From the NCBI GenBank assembly GCA_947044365.1, contig OX345642.1, positions 278,501 to 342,500 of the forward strand: 64,000 nt of DNA. The letters are read 5' to 3'. The notes beneath the pieces were generated by a model. That model saw nothing but the letters and a program-made list of their open reading frames with translations. It ran no database searches and was not told the origin of the DNA. This document shows positions 39,336-53,700 of the stretch, in pieces. Position 1 is the stretch's first letter; each line of letters starts with the position of its first letter. The DNA is from Petrosia ficiformis. Taxonomy: Eukaryota; Porifera; Demospongiae; Haplosclerida; Petrosiidae. Both the position numbers and the translations under genes were made by a program.

Positions 39336-42300
39336 ATGTCGTGTCACTCTACTGTTTCAACGATGTCGCATTTGCGTACTTACATGGTTCGCCGACTTGA
39401 TGGTGTGGATCAAGACGTTGCAGTGGACAAGAAAGCTAATGGAATCGATCTATTAGATAAGGTATATATATATATTAGAATTAAAAGTTTAGTAATTATT
39501 AAATATTGCTAGTAAATATGGTTTGAATTTTACTAATTTGACTTGAAAGTAACTTGATATATATTCATGAGGTTGACCCACAACCGGTTCTCATAGATTA
39601 TATTATTCATTTCTCTGCAGGTATGCAAAATACTTGGTCTATTGGAAAAAGAGTACTTTGGGCTTCAATTTACAGACAAGAATGGAGATCATTTGTGGGT
39701 TAATCTCCGTAATCCATTAAGCGAACAGCTACCACCTGGTAGTCTTCGACCCACTGTGGACATGAAAGTCAAATATTTTGTGTCACCACAAAAATTGATG
39801 CAACCTATTACTAGGTACGTACAAAATAGATGTGTTGTTTATGTCGTAACATGAGATTCAGACACTCATGCAGACTAGACAATATATAATTAAGTGATGA
39901 CCAGACTTGGCTCTCGGCAAGTACTAAATCTGATTAATAAATAAAAGAACATTAGTTTTTATATCACCTTTTGATTAGTACAAAGTGTTTCATACAACAC
40001 CTGCATGATTAATCATAACCTGATCTCTCTACCTGTTAAATATGACTTGATATGTATGTAATCAATCCCATATATTTATTGGAGTTTGTAATTCAACACA
40101 TTATGTGTTTTTACTTTAAGGTGTAGAATTCTAAACCACAAGTCTACCTATTGAAATACTATATTCACACCCAAAAACCCATAATTATGTATACACAGAG
40201 ACTACAAACATTACATGTAGTTATAATAATTGATATGTGTTAATTATGAATAATTCTAGAGCAGTACTACTGTGTCTAATGATCCTTTACAATATTAGTA
40301 AGCAGTTCCCAGACCTTTTAATAGTTTGTTGACAGAATATAGACAATTATTACTTCACAATGAATAATTAAATGTCATTTCCAGGTGGACAGGTGGTCGA
40401 CACTATGAAATAATCAGAAGTAATACTAGTAATTACTACTATGTATTTCATTTTACAGGGTTCAGTTTTACAAACATCTTCGTAAAGAACTTATTCTTGG
40501 TCGTTTAAGAACTACCAGTGCTAAAGCAGCTCGTCTTACGGCTCTTATTGCTCAAGTTGATAAAGGAGATTATTATTTAAGTTTCCAATATCGACATAGA
40601 GTACCATGTTCGAGTTCTGATATGGATAATTATGATACCAGGATTAGACGTGAACATCATAAATTAGTTGGGACACCTCCAGAGATAGCGATAGAAAGGT
40701 TTCTCAATGAGAGTTCTAGTCTCGAGCACTATGGAGTAGAGTTACATTACGTCACCAGTGGTAGTCGGTCCAAATTAATCGTTGGCGTAGGGCCCGAATT
40801 TATTCTAATAATGTCACCACAAATGGAGGTATTTGACAGGTCAGTACGAGTCAGTTGTCTGCTAAATATATATAGTTATGTTTACTAAGCTACCAGTAGG
40901 TGCTAGTTTAGACAAGTTTACATACTTCACAACTATTGTCAAAACTAAACATCTGTAAATTACTACTAATATAATAATATTCATAGCTCTCTTGTCTACA
41001 TTCATACCTTTTGTAATTTAACGCTCACACAATGATGGTGGGAAAATAGACAGTGTTGTCACAACCTGGCATAACTCAGCATGATGATGATGATCCTAGC
41101 TGGCTTCTATTGAATCAGCCTGTTGTATGAATCCTTATAATGTTCACTAACTAGCCAAGCAGTACTTAGAATTGTACACTACCTTATGTGTATCTTTGAT
41201 CTCCCTACACCTTGTAATATAATCTTACATAACGTGTTGATAGTCTTTGCCCAGTTAGCACGCAATAGCTTCTGCAGAATCAATGTTTACAGATCATATT
41301 ATAATTATATTACAATATCCTCTCCTCCTCCTCTTGCCTACAGATATAGATATGACTCTGTGCAGTATACGGCATTCCATGCCAAGAAATTCACAGCGAT
41401 GGTACAGTCAGATGATGATGGTAGATCAATACAATTAGAATATGAATTAAAGAGTCGAGCAGCTGCTCAAGCGCTTTATCGTTCCGTGACTGAGTTTCAT
41501 ACTTTCTTTCAACAAGATCGGGTTAGCAGTGTAGTAAAGAGTGCAGGATATTGTAAATCTCTGATTGGCTCTTTCAAAGGACAATTACCCGACAGATTTT
41601 ATTTTGATGTTACAAGAACTCACCAGGAAGTTGTTGATCATCTTTGGCCGATACTTCATTCTAATACTTCTCAATCTCGACCTCAACCTCCTCCTGTCTC
41701 ATCAGCCGGATTTCATAATACCAGTATGATGTCCCTTGCATCACAAAGATCAACAAGAAGTCTCCCCAGTAATTCTCCTCATCATCATTCTGCAAGACTT
41801 CAGGCTTCTCTTCAACGAAGTATCTCTTCTGATAATACCTTTAGGCGTACTCGTGTCCCTCCACCGCCCTTCCTTCCTCCTGTTAACATGATGCATCATC
41901 CTACATCCCCTAGCTCGAGACGTGGCTCAAATACTAGTACCATTCCTCCTCCTTCTCCTTTTAATCCATATGCTAGTAATATTGAATATAATTCCGATTC
42001 TGATGAACAAAGTAACTACAACAGTGGAGAGTCTGATACCTATGTCTGTATGAGATCTCTAAGAGGGTCTGATACCTATGCTGGGGCAGGTTCTGATACC
42101 TATGTCAATAGTGGAGCCTCTGAGGTCAGTTCAACTAGTTTAGAAAACAGGATTCCATCTCCACCTCCTGTGTATTCCGAAATCGATCCCAACCTTGAAA
42201 GTGTTCCCTCTCCTCCTCCAAGAAGGTTCCCTCTGAATGGTGGTGATAATTTCACGATATCTGGAGTCTTAAATGGTCAATTGAGCCACGAAAGGGTTTT

Positions 42301-42526
42301 TAATTTTGATACCCAAGAGGTACTTGCAAGAACCAGAGAGCTGGAATCGGAACTACAGAGACTCAAAAGTGCTATGACATGTCGAATGTGTAAAGTGAAT
42401 CCAATTAGTGCGACATTCTGTCCATGTGGACACACGATATGTTGCCATTTGTGTGCCAAGAGAATTCACCAATGTTGGGAGTGTAATTGTACTATTGTTA
42501 ATATTCAAAAAATAGTTTTGTCATGA
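39336..42526 (+). CDS. MYLIP: MYLIP/IDOL-like FERM-RING E3 ubiquitin ligase
   Basis: Four exons give about 628 residues. The FERM domain covers the first 330: KKANGIDLLDKVCKILGLLEKEYFGLQFTDKNG, LWVNLRNPLSEQ, MKVKYFVSPQKL, HYGVELHYVTSGSRSKLIVGVGPE and ELKSRAAAQALYRSVTEFHTFFQ all follow MYLIP. A Ser/Pro-rich linker of about 220 residues, much longer than in vertebrate MYLIP (445 residues in total), carries three SDTYV/A repeats. The C-terminal RING reads CRMCKVNPISATFCPCGHTI, CCHLCAKRIHQCWECN, with the MYLIP-specific CPCGHxxCC signature and eight Cys/His ligands. In mammals MYLIP ubiquitinates lipoprotein receptors; the target here is unknown. A second Met ten codons downstream (SHLRTYM) would also fit the family's usual start. 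Confidence 0.95.
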
Positions 42527-42959
42527 AACCACCATATATACCTGTCTACTACTCAATATACTAATCTCTGATAATTTCTTCTTTTTAATCGAAATTTTTT
42601 TTTTTAATTATATTGCGATAGTTATATTTTTTATAACTTATTCTAAATCTGTTCCTTACTTATTTCTATATTTTTAACAAATATTTGGTTTAACACAATA
42701 AACATTTCAATACAAAAACACGTGTAATTGATCTAAGAAATGACTTGTACAAAATTTGGCTACAAACAAATACAAATAATAAAAGTTAGTAACCGATATA
42801 TATATCTACAAGAATTGGAATCTAGTGAATAAATAATTAATCACAATGCCCTTACAAATAATAGCAAATAGCAAAATTCTAAAATTTATTATAATTATCA
42901 TTAACTAATCAAATAATTAACCCAATCACTCCGTAAACCACACCCCTTTAGTATTGGAA

Positions 42960-43658
42960 TTATGTACGCCCATATATGGTATCTGATTGTCTGTAAAACA
43001 GTAGATAAGGTACTTCGAAAGGTTTGCTATGTTTGAAAACAAATTCTGTAGGGATCGCTTTGACGTAGTTATCATTAATCCTCAACCATCCATTAGTAGA
43101 TGAATGAAATACATCTGTCATGTAGTGACCACTATCGAGAGTCTTTCCAGAATGATAAACAACTATGATGTAATAGAATGTAAGGAATGGGAAAAAAAAA
43201 ACTAACAACAGCTAATGTGTATGTATACATGTATGTATGTATGTATGTATGTATGTATGTATTTAAACTATGTAAGTATGTATGTATGTATGTATGTATG
43301 TACATATGTTTATGTATACATGTATATGTATGTACATGTATACATGTACAATGTTTGCTTATAATTATTAAAAGATTGAACTCTTTTTTCAGTTTGTTAG
43401 TTTGTGTTTCAGTATGTACATACTGTTAGTTAGTATGTACGTATGTATGTATGTATGTATGTACTATGTATTTATGCATGTATATATGTATGTACGTATA
43501 TGTATGTATGTATGTATGTATATATGTATGGATGTATGTGTATGTACTTATGTATGTAGTATGTATGTAGTATGTATGTATGTATATATGTATATATGTA
43601 TGTATGTATGTATATATGTACAGATGTATATGTATGTATGTATGTATGTATGTAGTAC

Positions 43659-43693
<35 letters not shown>

Positions 43694-46600
43694 TGTAGTA
43701 CATATATATGTATGTATGTATGTATTTAAACTATGTATGTATGTATGTATGTATGTATGTACATATGTTTATGTATACATGTATATATGTATGTATGTAT
43801 ATGTATGTACATGTATACATGTACAATGTTTGCTTATAATTATTAAAAGATTGAACTCTTTTTTCAGTTTGTTAGTTTGTGTTTCAGTATGTACATACTG
43901 TTAGTTAGTATGTACGTATGTATGTATGTATGTATGTATATATGTACGGATGTATGTGTATGTACGTATGTATGTAGTATGTATGTAGTATGTATGTATG
44001 TATGTATGTATATATGTATGTATGTATATATATATATGTACAGATAAATTATAAGTATGTATGAATGCAAGTGTGAAAGTTACATGTAATAAGATTACTA
44101 TAAATCGATAAGTCGTCCCAATCAGTATTTTAGTCTACAAATACTACCATCTCAAGTTACAGAAACTATTATAATTTTATTCACTTGTTTAGAAGCTGTA
44201 TTATCCTATTGCACATGATCATTGCCAATTCACATGTACTAATTAGTAATTCATGAAGCCAATATTTCCCTTTACTAATTATGTTAATTATACTAAACAT
44301 AATTATACTTAGTAAATTTGGTTAGTTAGTATACTAACAATATACTAACAATATACTAAATATAAGTTCTAATCAAGCTGGTACATTCTTGCTGTCTATA
44401 GTTCATGCTAATAATAATTATACTTCGGTATAATTATTTCATAATCCTTCTTTCATGTCTTTAATGTGTCTACTTCATGTTTTGAACTCAGGAAGTAATT
44501 TATAATATTACATCAACTTCCAGACTGTCCTTTGTGACTGCTATCATATGACTCACATCATTAACTACTTGTATAACATATGACTCTGTTCCCTAACATG
44601 TACAATACATGTTATTTCTATAACTCATAGTTTCTTATGAATAAGAAACTTGCTTGTGCTTCTTATATAGATGGTTATATAACACTTGTAATTATTGCGT
44701 AATACTTGGTTCTGGTTTCATAATTATAACTATTTCTACAACAAATTATGGATTCTTGTAAATAAGTCACTTTCTCATGTTTGTAACCTGGCTCTAATGT
44801 AACTATGTGATTATTAATTGTACACACTATTTTCTTTAACCACACTGTACAACACACAATACTACACTAGTGTTGCTTATAGTAAAATGTAAGGTTATGA
44901 ATTTAGTTAACTTAACTATAAAGTCTATTGCTTATATAACTAACTAAAATATGCATACTCATTAATTACACTACAACTGAACTGAGAAACTAGGCATACT
45001 CTACTATAACTAAATTAACACATATAGTCTGAGTGACATAGCATTTTGCCATCATTTAAAAGTGGTTCTATTTGTAGAGATTGGTTCCTACAAACAATAT
45101 GATTTACAAAACCACTAGTATCTTAGGAATGAATGACTTTCCTTCTTATCAAATGACCTCATCTTGTTTACATTCATATTGGGGTATGATTGTTTCTGCC
45201 AACTTTATTTTAATTTCTATATTTGGTATTTTAATTGTCAAGTCTATTTGGTTTTGTTTTTATGAAAAAAATCTGTTGATCACTGGTCCATCCATCCATC
45301 CATCCATCCATCCATCCATCCATCCATCCATCCATCCATCCATCCATCCATCCATCCATCCATCCATCCATCCATCCATCCATCCATCCATCCATCCATC
45401 CATCCATCCATCCATCCATCCATCCATCCATCCATCCATCCATCCATCCATCCATCCATCCATCCATCCATCCATCCATCCATCCATCCATCCATCCATC
45501 CATCCATCCATCCATCCATCCATCCATCCATCCATCCATCCATCCATCCATCCATCCATCCATCCATCCATCCATCCATCCATCCATCCATCCATCCATC
45601 CATCCATCCATCCATCCATCCATCCATCCATCCATCCATCCATCCATCCATCCATCCATCCATCCATCCATCCATCCATCCATCCATCCATCCATCCATC
45701 CATCCATCCATCCATCCATCCATCCATCCATCCATCCATCCATCCATCCATCCATCCATCCATCCATCCATCCATCCATCCATCCATCCATCCATCCATC
45801 CATCCATCCATCCATCCATCCATCCATCCATCCATCCATCCATCCCATAAAGTATTCTACCACATATATTCAATACATACTGATAGCCTGACACTGTAGG
45901 AGTAAAAACACAGAAATGAAATAATGTGATGTTATTACATCGTGTGGTGTATTAATATATCATTAAGCCTTTGTGTGGTGTATATAATGATATTAATATC
46001 AACAGTTTGGGATGATCTTTCAATTAGTTTATATATTAACAATATATTGTATATCATAACACACATACCTGCCCATAGCTTGTATGTACGCTGAGAGGGA
46101 GACAGTTTACCTCTCACTGTTGGCGCTAACAGTTCTGTGTGGAGGAGGGTGATGTAATATGATGTCATATGATGTCATATAGGGTATTTTATAATAAAAA
46201 CAGAAATGTATTTTGACACAAGTATTACCACACAACATATAATTTTGTCACTGTACATTTCATAGAAATGATTATCTATAATATAATATATAACAAGTTC
46301 TTATTCATAATTCAACTGAGGAACTGTCACATGATATATCACATGATATATCACATATAGGTGTGCTGTATTATATGTATATATATGAAACATCACATGA
46401 TATATCACATGAAATATCACATGTACGACATGAAACATCCCAGAACATATCTCATATATAGACAGGAATCACATGTATAGACATGTATATCACATGTATA
46501 TCACGTGATATATCACATGTATAGATAGGTATACACATGTATTATCACATTGTATCTACAAACGTTTAGTATAATTAGAGAAATAATGGGATGTTGTATA

Positions 46601-49531
46601 ACCATCAAAGACAACGTTATTTAATTATCTATTGATATATAATATAATATACTACATTAGACTTTACTGGGGGCAGTATTGTATATCTATAATTTAATAA
46701 AGATTTTTAACACAAACCCAACCCTTTATAACACAATGAAAAATAACAATACAATCAAAAGATTTTAGAAGGTATTGTGTAGACTAAATAGTTATGTGTT
46801 TATGTTTGAACTGCTGTTCCGTGTATGTATGTATGTACGTATGTATGTATGTATGTATGTATGTATGTATGTATGTATGTATGTATGTATGTATGTATGT
46901 ATGTATGTATGTATGTATGTGTGTATGTATAATGTATGTACATGTGTATGTGTGTATGTATGTATGTCTGTATGTACGTACATATGTATGTATTAGACAA
47001 ACATTGCATAATAATGAATGAATGAATGAATGAATAGATATGATTGAAGTTCAGAAGGATGTGAAGTGATCAGGTATCTGTGGTTATACAAATGGTCACG
47101 ACAAGTTCTTTGGTTACCTAATCATCACAACAATATAACGATAATGACTAGACAGCAATAAAACATTAGATAATGATATAAACCCACCTCAATATAATAT
47201 GTATGTACATACATACATGTACATACATACATAGTACATACATACATACATACATACATACATACATACATACATACATACATACATACATACATGTACA
47301 TACATACATACATACATACACACATACATACATACGTACATACATACATACATGTACATACATACATATATACTTACATAGTATTACATACATGTGTACA
47401 TGTACATGTACATGTATATGTTTTCATTAGCCAAAGAGACTATTAATAAAATCAAATGCTGGCCTCAATAAATATAACACTGAGAGAAATGTTAACAACA
47501 ACTCAACAACAAATAATATATTGATGAGTCCATTATCTCTTTATCGCTCTATTAAACTTACAGAATTATCACATACACAGCATAATGACTTGTTCACTCA
47601 ACTGATGAATGTATGTTTAGTATTGTGTTATGAGTGGAATATCGTATTACAATGTACTTATAAATACATTCAATTAGACTGTCTATAGCGATGTAGTATA
47701 CTGGAATGGATCCACATGTACAGTATATTAAACATAGCTATTCTCTATTATAATTATAACTAATAGATAATGTAGTATACTGGAACGGATCCACATGTAC
47801 AGTATATTAAACATAGCTATTCTCTATTATAATTATAACTAATAGATAATGTAGTATACTGGAATGGATCCACATGTACAATATATTAAACATAGCTATT
47901 CTCTATTATAATTATAACTAATAGATAATGTAGTATACTGGAATGGATCCACATGTACAGTATATTAAACATAGCTATTCTCTATTATAATTATAACTAA
48001 TAGATAATATAGTATACTGGAATGGATCCACATGTACAGTATATTAAACATAGCTATTCTCTATTATAATTATAACTAATATATAATGTAGTATACTGGA
48101 ACGGATCCACATGTACAGTATATTAAACATAGCTATTCTCTATTATAATTATAACTAATAGATAATGTAGTATACTGGAATGGATCCACATGTACAGTAT
48201 ATTAAACATAGCTATTCTCTATTATAATTATAACTAATATATAATGTAGTATACTGGAATGGATCCACATGTACAGTATATTAAACATAGCTATTCTCTA
48301 TTATAATTATAACTAATAGATAATGTAGTATACTGGAACGGATCCACATGTACAGTATATTAAACATAGCTATTCTCTATTATAATTATAACTAATAGAT
48401 AATGTAGTATACTGGAATGGATCCACATGTACAGTATATTAAACATAGCTATTCTCTATTATAATTATAACTAATAGATAATGTAGTATACTGGAACGGA
48501 TCCACATGTACAATACATGATACTATTCTGTATCATTATCACATACTAAACACTAAAGTCATTCAGGTTCACCTTGACGTCAGAAACTTTAGTTTGGACT
48601 TGAGAATGACCAACAATATTTTTACTCTCACTATTTTTATATAATTATCCTTCCCATTCTTTTTTGTGTATTTCAGTCCATTACTTCATTATTGAGTTAC
48701 AAGAAGAAGGATGAGAAAGGATATGACATTTTTCAAGCATTCTCTACCATGTCTAGTTTTATATCTGTTGTATTTCTTGAGTGACAGAAGCTCAGAGGAA
48801 ACATCTTTCAAAATCACATTCACTATAATTATTATATAATGCCTATTCAGTAGATTCATAATGATTAACGTATTTATTATTATCACAAGTAGTGATACAC
48901 AACAGAAGATGTACAACTCATTAATAATGAATACACCAGCTTTCATAAATGGATAGCTGTTGACTTTTAGAACCAAAATTATCAAAAAAATAAGAAAAGA
49001 ATTTTTATTCCCACACTACAAAGAAATCACGAAGGGGAGATATTTATGGACTATTGTGCCAAAAATAACTAAACTAGATCATGAACAAGACAACAACTTA
49101 ATAAATTATAATATGATTAACACTCAAAATGTATAATTGATTAAGAATAGTATGTATGTATGTATGTATGTATGTATGTATGTATGTATGTATGTATGTA
49201 TGTATTTATGTATGTATTTATGTATGTATGTATGTACGTATGTATGTACGTATTTATGTATGTATGTACTTATGTATGTATGTACGTATGTATGTACGTA
49301 TGTATGTATGTATGTACGTATGTATGTATGTATGTATGTATGTATGTATATATGTAGTACAGGTGCACGTGCATATAAATATAATTTGTAAAATATTGAT
49401 ATTAGGTCATGTGTCAAAATCACTTGGTAATTAGTGATATATAATATAATAATCCTTTACCATAATCATTATTAATCTTATTACAAAATGATATATGATA
49501 TGTCAATAGCGACAAATACACATGTACACAG

Positions 49532-49577
<46 letters not shown>

Positions 49578-50745
49578 GCCGTGGTAGATACACATGTATG
49601 TAATTAATGTACATGTATTTATGTATCTATGTATGTATCTATCTATCTATCTATGTATCTATATATGTATCTGTGTATCTATGTATCTACCTATCTATCT
49701 ATCTATGCATCTATCTATGTATCTATCTATGCATCTATCTATGTATCTATCTATGTATCTATCTCTCTACCTATTTATCTACATGTATGTACAAATGTAT
49801 CTATGCATCTATGTGTCTATGTATCTATTTATATATCTATGTATTCGTCATTTCTATTACCTTTTGGTATTTCTAGATCAGTATCATAGCTAACAGGTTT
49901 ATATAATTTATGAGATGCTGAGCCATCAAAGGAGAATCTCTTGATGTGTAAAATCAGGACAGGAGGAAGTTGAACTAGTGTGATACGACGAGTGGCACCA
50001 ACCTAAAAATAGATAAAACAGTCACATGATACACATTTATGCATGAGTCATGTGCTTTGTCACATGATGTACATAGTTGAGTCCTGTGGTCATGTGACTT
50101 TCACAAGTCATGTATACGCATACATGTACAATGTACAATGTACATTCATACACACACATATACACATATACACATACATATATACACACACATACACACA
50201 TATACACACTCATAAATGTATATACATTGTACACACATATACACATACATATATACATATACACATACATATATACGTATACACATGCATATACACACAT
50301 TACACACACATATACACATACATATACACACGTACACACACACACATATATATACACACAATGTCACATGTATATACGCATATACATGTTATACATATTT
50401 ATATAATTATAAACAATAACAAATCATTAAAGAACAAACAAATAGATCAGACTAATGGAGCCTCATTGTATGAGTTGATTAGATAAACAACACCACCTAC
50501 TTATGTTTTAAAGAAACCTTATGTAGTACCATATCCATATACATGAATATATACATATACATGTAGATGTACATGTACATATACACTATATACATGTACA
50601 TGTACACCATATACATGATTATATACATGTACATATACACTGTATACATAAATATGTACGTGTACATATACACATGTACATACATGTATACATGAATACA
50701 TACAAACTATAACATAAATATTATACATGATGTTATCGGAGATGT

Positions 50746-50780
<35 letters not shown>

Positions 50781-53700
50781 CACCTGAGGCAATGGAAAAA
50801 TGAAAATGAGAGTTGCCTCAGGTGGGATTCGAACCCACGACAATCTGTACTCCGGACAGATGCTACCAACTGAGCTACCAAGGCAGCTCAGCTGGCAGGG
50901 TCCATGTACATATACATGTACATGTACACCATATACACGATTATATACATGTACATATACACTGTATACATATATATGTACATATACATGTACATATACA
51001 TGTACATATACATGTACATATACACAACATATACATGTACATGTTCATATACACACTTCATGTATATTTGCCTAGCATGCTAGCAAAAGGCGTAGAAACA
51101 ATTAACAAACAAAACAAACAAGCATCCACAAATGGCTTAGAAAATTCATAACACACAGCCACAAAAGCTTAGAAAATATAATATGTAGTGTATATTTACA
51201 TGTATATATAATGTATATATACACTACATACAGTGTTCTGCCCACACTGGTCGGCACTGGTCGGGAATAACCACCTCTCAGATAATTTAACCACCTCTCA
51301 GATGAATTAACCACCTCTCAGATGAATTAACCACATCTCAAATAAAAACATATACAGGCTATTGAGATAGTATTAAGTATATACTGCGTAAACAGCACTA
51401 AATACAAGTTAGAATCCAACCACCACTCTAAATATCCTGGGCAGAACACTGTACATACATGTACATATACACTACATACATGTACATATATACATGCACA
51501 TATACACTATATACATGTACATATATACATGCATATATACACTATATACATGTACATATATACATGCACATATACACTACATACATGTACATACATGTAC
51601 ATATACATGTACACATGATGTTATCTGAGATGAAAGAAAAAAAGAAAGAAAGACACCTGAGGCAATGGAAAAATGAAAAATGAGAGTTGAAAAATGAGAG
51701 TTGCCTCAGGTGGGATTCGAACCCACGACAATCTGGACTCCGGACAGATGCTCTACCAACTGAGCTACCAAGCCAGCTCAGCTGGCAGGGTCCGAATCAA
51801 ACATCTTATATGCCTGTATGAACAGGCTACATGTACATATACACTACATACAAATACATGTACATGTACAAATTTACATACACTATATATACATGTACAT
51901 AAATTAGATTATAGTAAGAGGTAATATAATAATAACGGAAGATGGGATAGAGAGGCCAAACAAAGCTGGCTAATTTAGAACACAAAACATGTACATATTA
52001 GACATGAGGCATGAATGTACAAGTATAAGTATAATGACTATTTTGACTATAGAAACCTAAGTTAAGTAAATTGGGAAGTACTTCAATTATACTTGAAGTG
52101 CTGTGTAATCACATCAGTAGTTGTAAGATAATAATCACTTATAATACTTGAAAATACTTCAAATACTTAGCAGTAAGTTTTTAAGCACTTGGAAGTACTG
52201 CTTAGACAAAGCTCTTGAGTATAATTACTTCAAATTGTACCTTAAGTACACTTAAGTACAAGTATGGTATGAAGAAGTTAATTAACGTAATTATGTACAT
52301 GTACATATGAAGGTACTATTATATACATGTACATGTACATATAAGGCAACATTAACGTATTATGTACATGTACATATGAACTATGAAGGTAGTATTATAT
52401 ACATGTACATGTACATATAAGGCAACATTAACGTATTATGTACATGTACATGTACATATGACTAAATAAATCATTCATACGTACATATATGGATTATAAA
52501 AACAAACACAAAATCTGTGAGAACAGCTGTAAATAGTAAGAAAACAGTAAAATACACTCTTATTGATATGGACACTACCTACATTAAAGGTCATATAAAT
52601 GTAGAGGAGTGATCATTATATGTTAATTAAATTAATTATTTTTAGTGATAAATATAATTTGATACTCCGTAAACATTATAATGTGTATGATACCATTACG
52701 AAACAATTAACATATAAATTATGATTTGATTACAACATGTAATTAATATACATGGAAATATTGATGGTTTGGTGTACATGGAGTAGTGATGAATTAAACT
52801 TTGATTGACAATTAGCAATTAAGTTTCCTTATGTGGGCATGACTGACCATGTGTGTTTTACGTACATCTAAAGCAGTAGACTGCTGTTCCATTATCACTG
52901 GAAGTACTTAGTAGTTGAAGGTGAGAATTGAGAAATGGAGACTACTACTTCTTAGTGGACACATTCCAAGGAAGATATCAGCTGGTTGTTCTCTAATTCT
53001 CACCAAACCACATGAAACAGTTGCCATGGTAACATACAGTAGTATACTATTACGACTAAATATTGATTTGATGTAATTGATATTGTATATCATAAGAATG
53101 AAACACAAGTAGATTTACTGTAAATATTATTACCATTACTAGCATATTACATTACATCAGGTGACTAAAAAGAGGTTTTCATTGGTTGTAACCATGGCAA
53201 TGATTATTTAGTTTTTATTATTAATTAGTAAATACAGTCATTAATACTTCCATGAAATAACAAACAGTGAATTTAAATATTTATTATTTTATTTTATTAC
53301 ATTCCAGGGAGACCATGTGTGTGTTAGTAGTTTGACAAAAGAGATTACTTTTAACTAAAATAATAATATTAGGCTTACTAAAAGGGTTTTAGTTTTAGTT
53401 AACTAACTATTGGCCAATTTTCATTTTAGTTAGTTATAGTTATTACAATAGACTTTGTTAATTATAGTTTAGTTAACTAAAAGTCACAATACCTTACTAA
53501 AAGGGGTTTTAGTTATAGTTTAGGTTAACTAAGACAACACTAGTGTGTGTGTGTGTGTATGTGTGTGTGTATGCGTGTGTGTATGTGTGTGTGTGTGTGT
53601 GTGTGTGTAAATGTGTGTGTCTGTTTGCTGTTATGATATAAGCTATTTGATCTACAAAAAAATTTGTACTTATTGATATTAAATTTGTAAATCTTCAGTT

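Noticed and set aside
41186..41342. Extension of the MYLIP last exon upstream to a Met at 41,186
   Set aside because: A splice acceptor at 41,342 joins FDR to YRYDSVQY in line with the family; the upstream open part has no similarity.
45081..45899. Long open frames of Pro-Ser-Ile-His or Met-Asp-Gly-Trp repeats on both strands
   Set aside because: They are translations of the TCCA tetranucleotide array, open in every frame, inside a USP10 intron.
48689..48985. 98-codon minus-strand frame as a small membrane protein gene
   Set aside because: AT-rich, Ile/Asn/Leu composition expected by chance; no start context, domain or conserved neighbour; lies in a USP10 intron.
50813..50900. Functional tRNA gene (B-box and cloverleaf-like pairs)
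   Set aside because: The same sequence recurs with a fixed extra head, hairpin and TTTC tail in three places, and the anticodon arm differs between copies, so it is a SINE.
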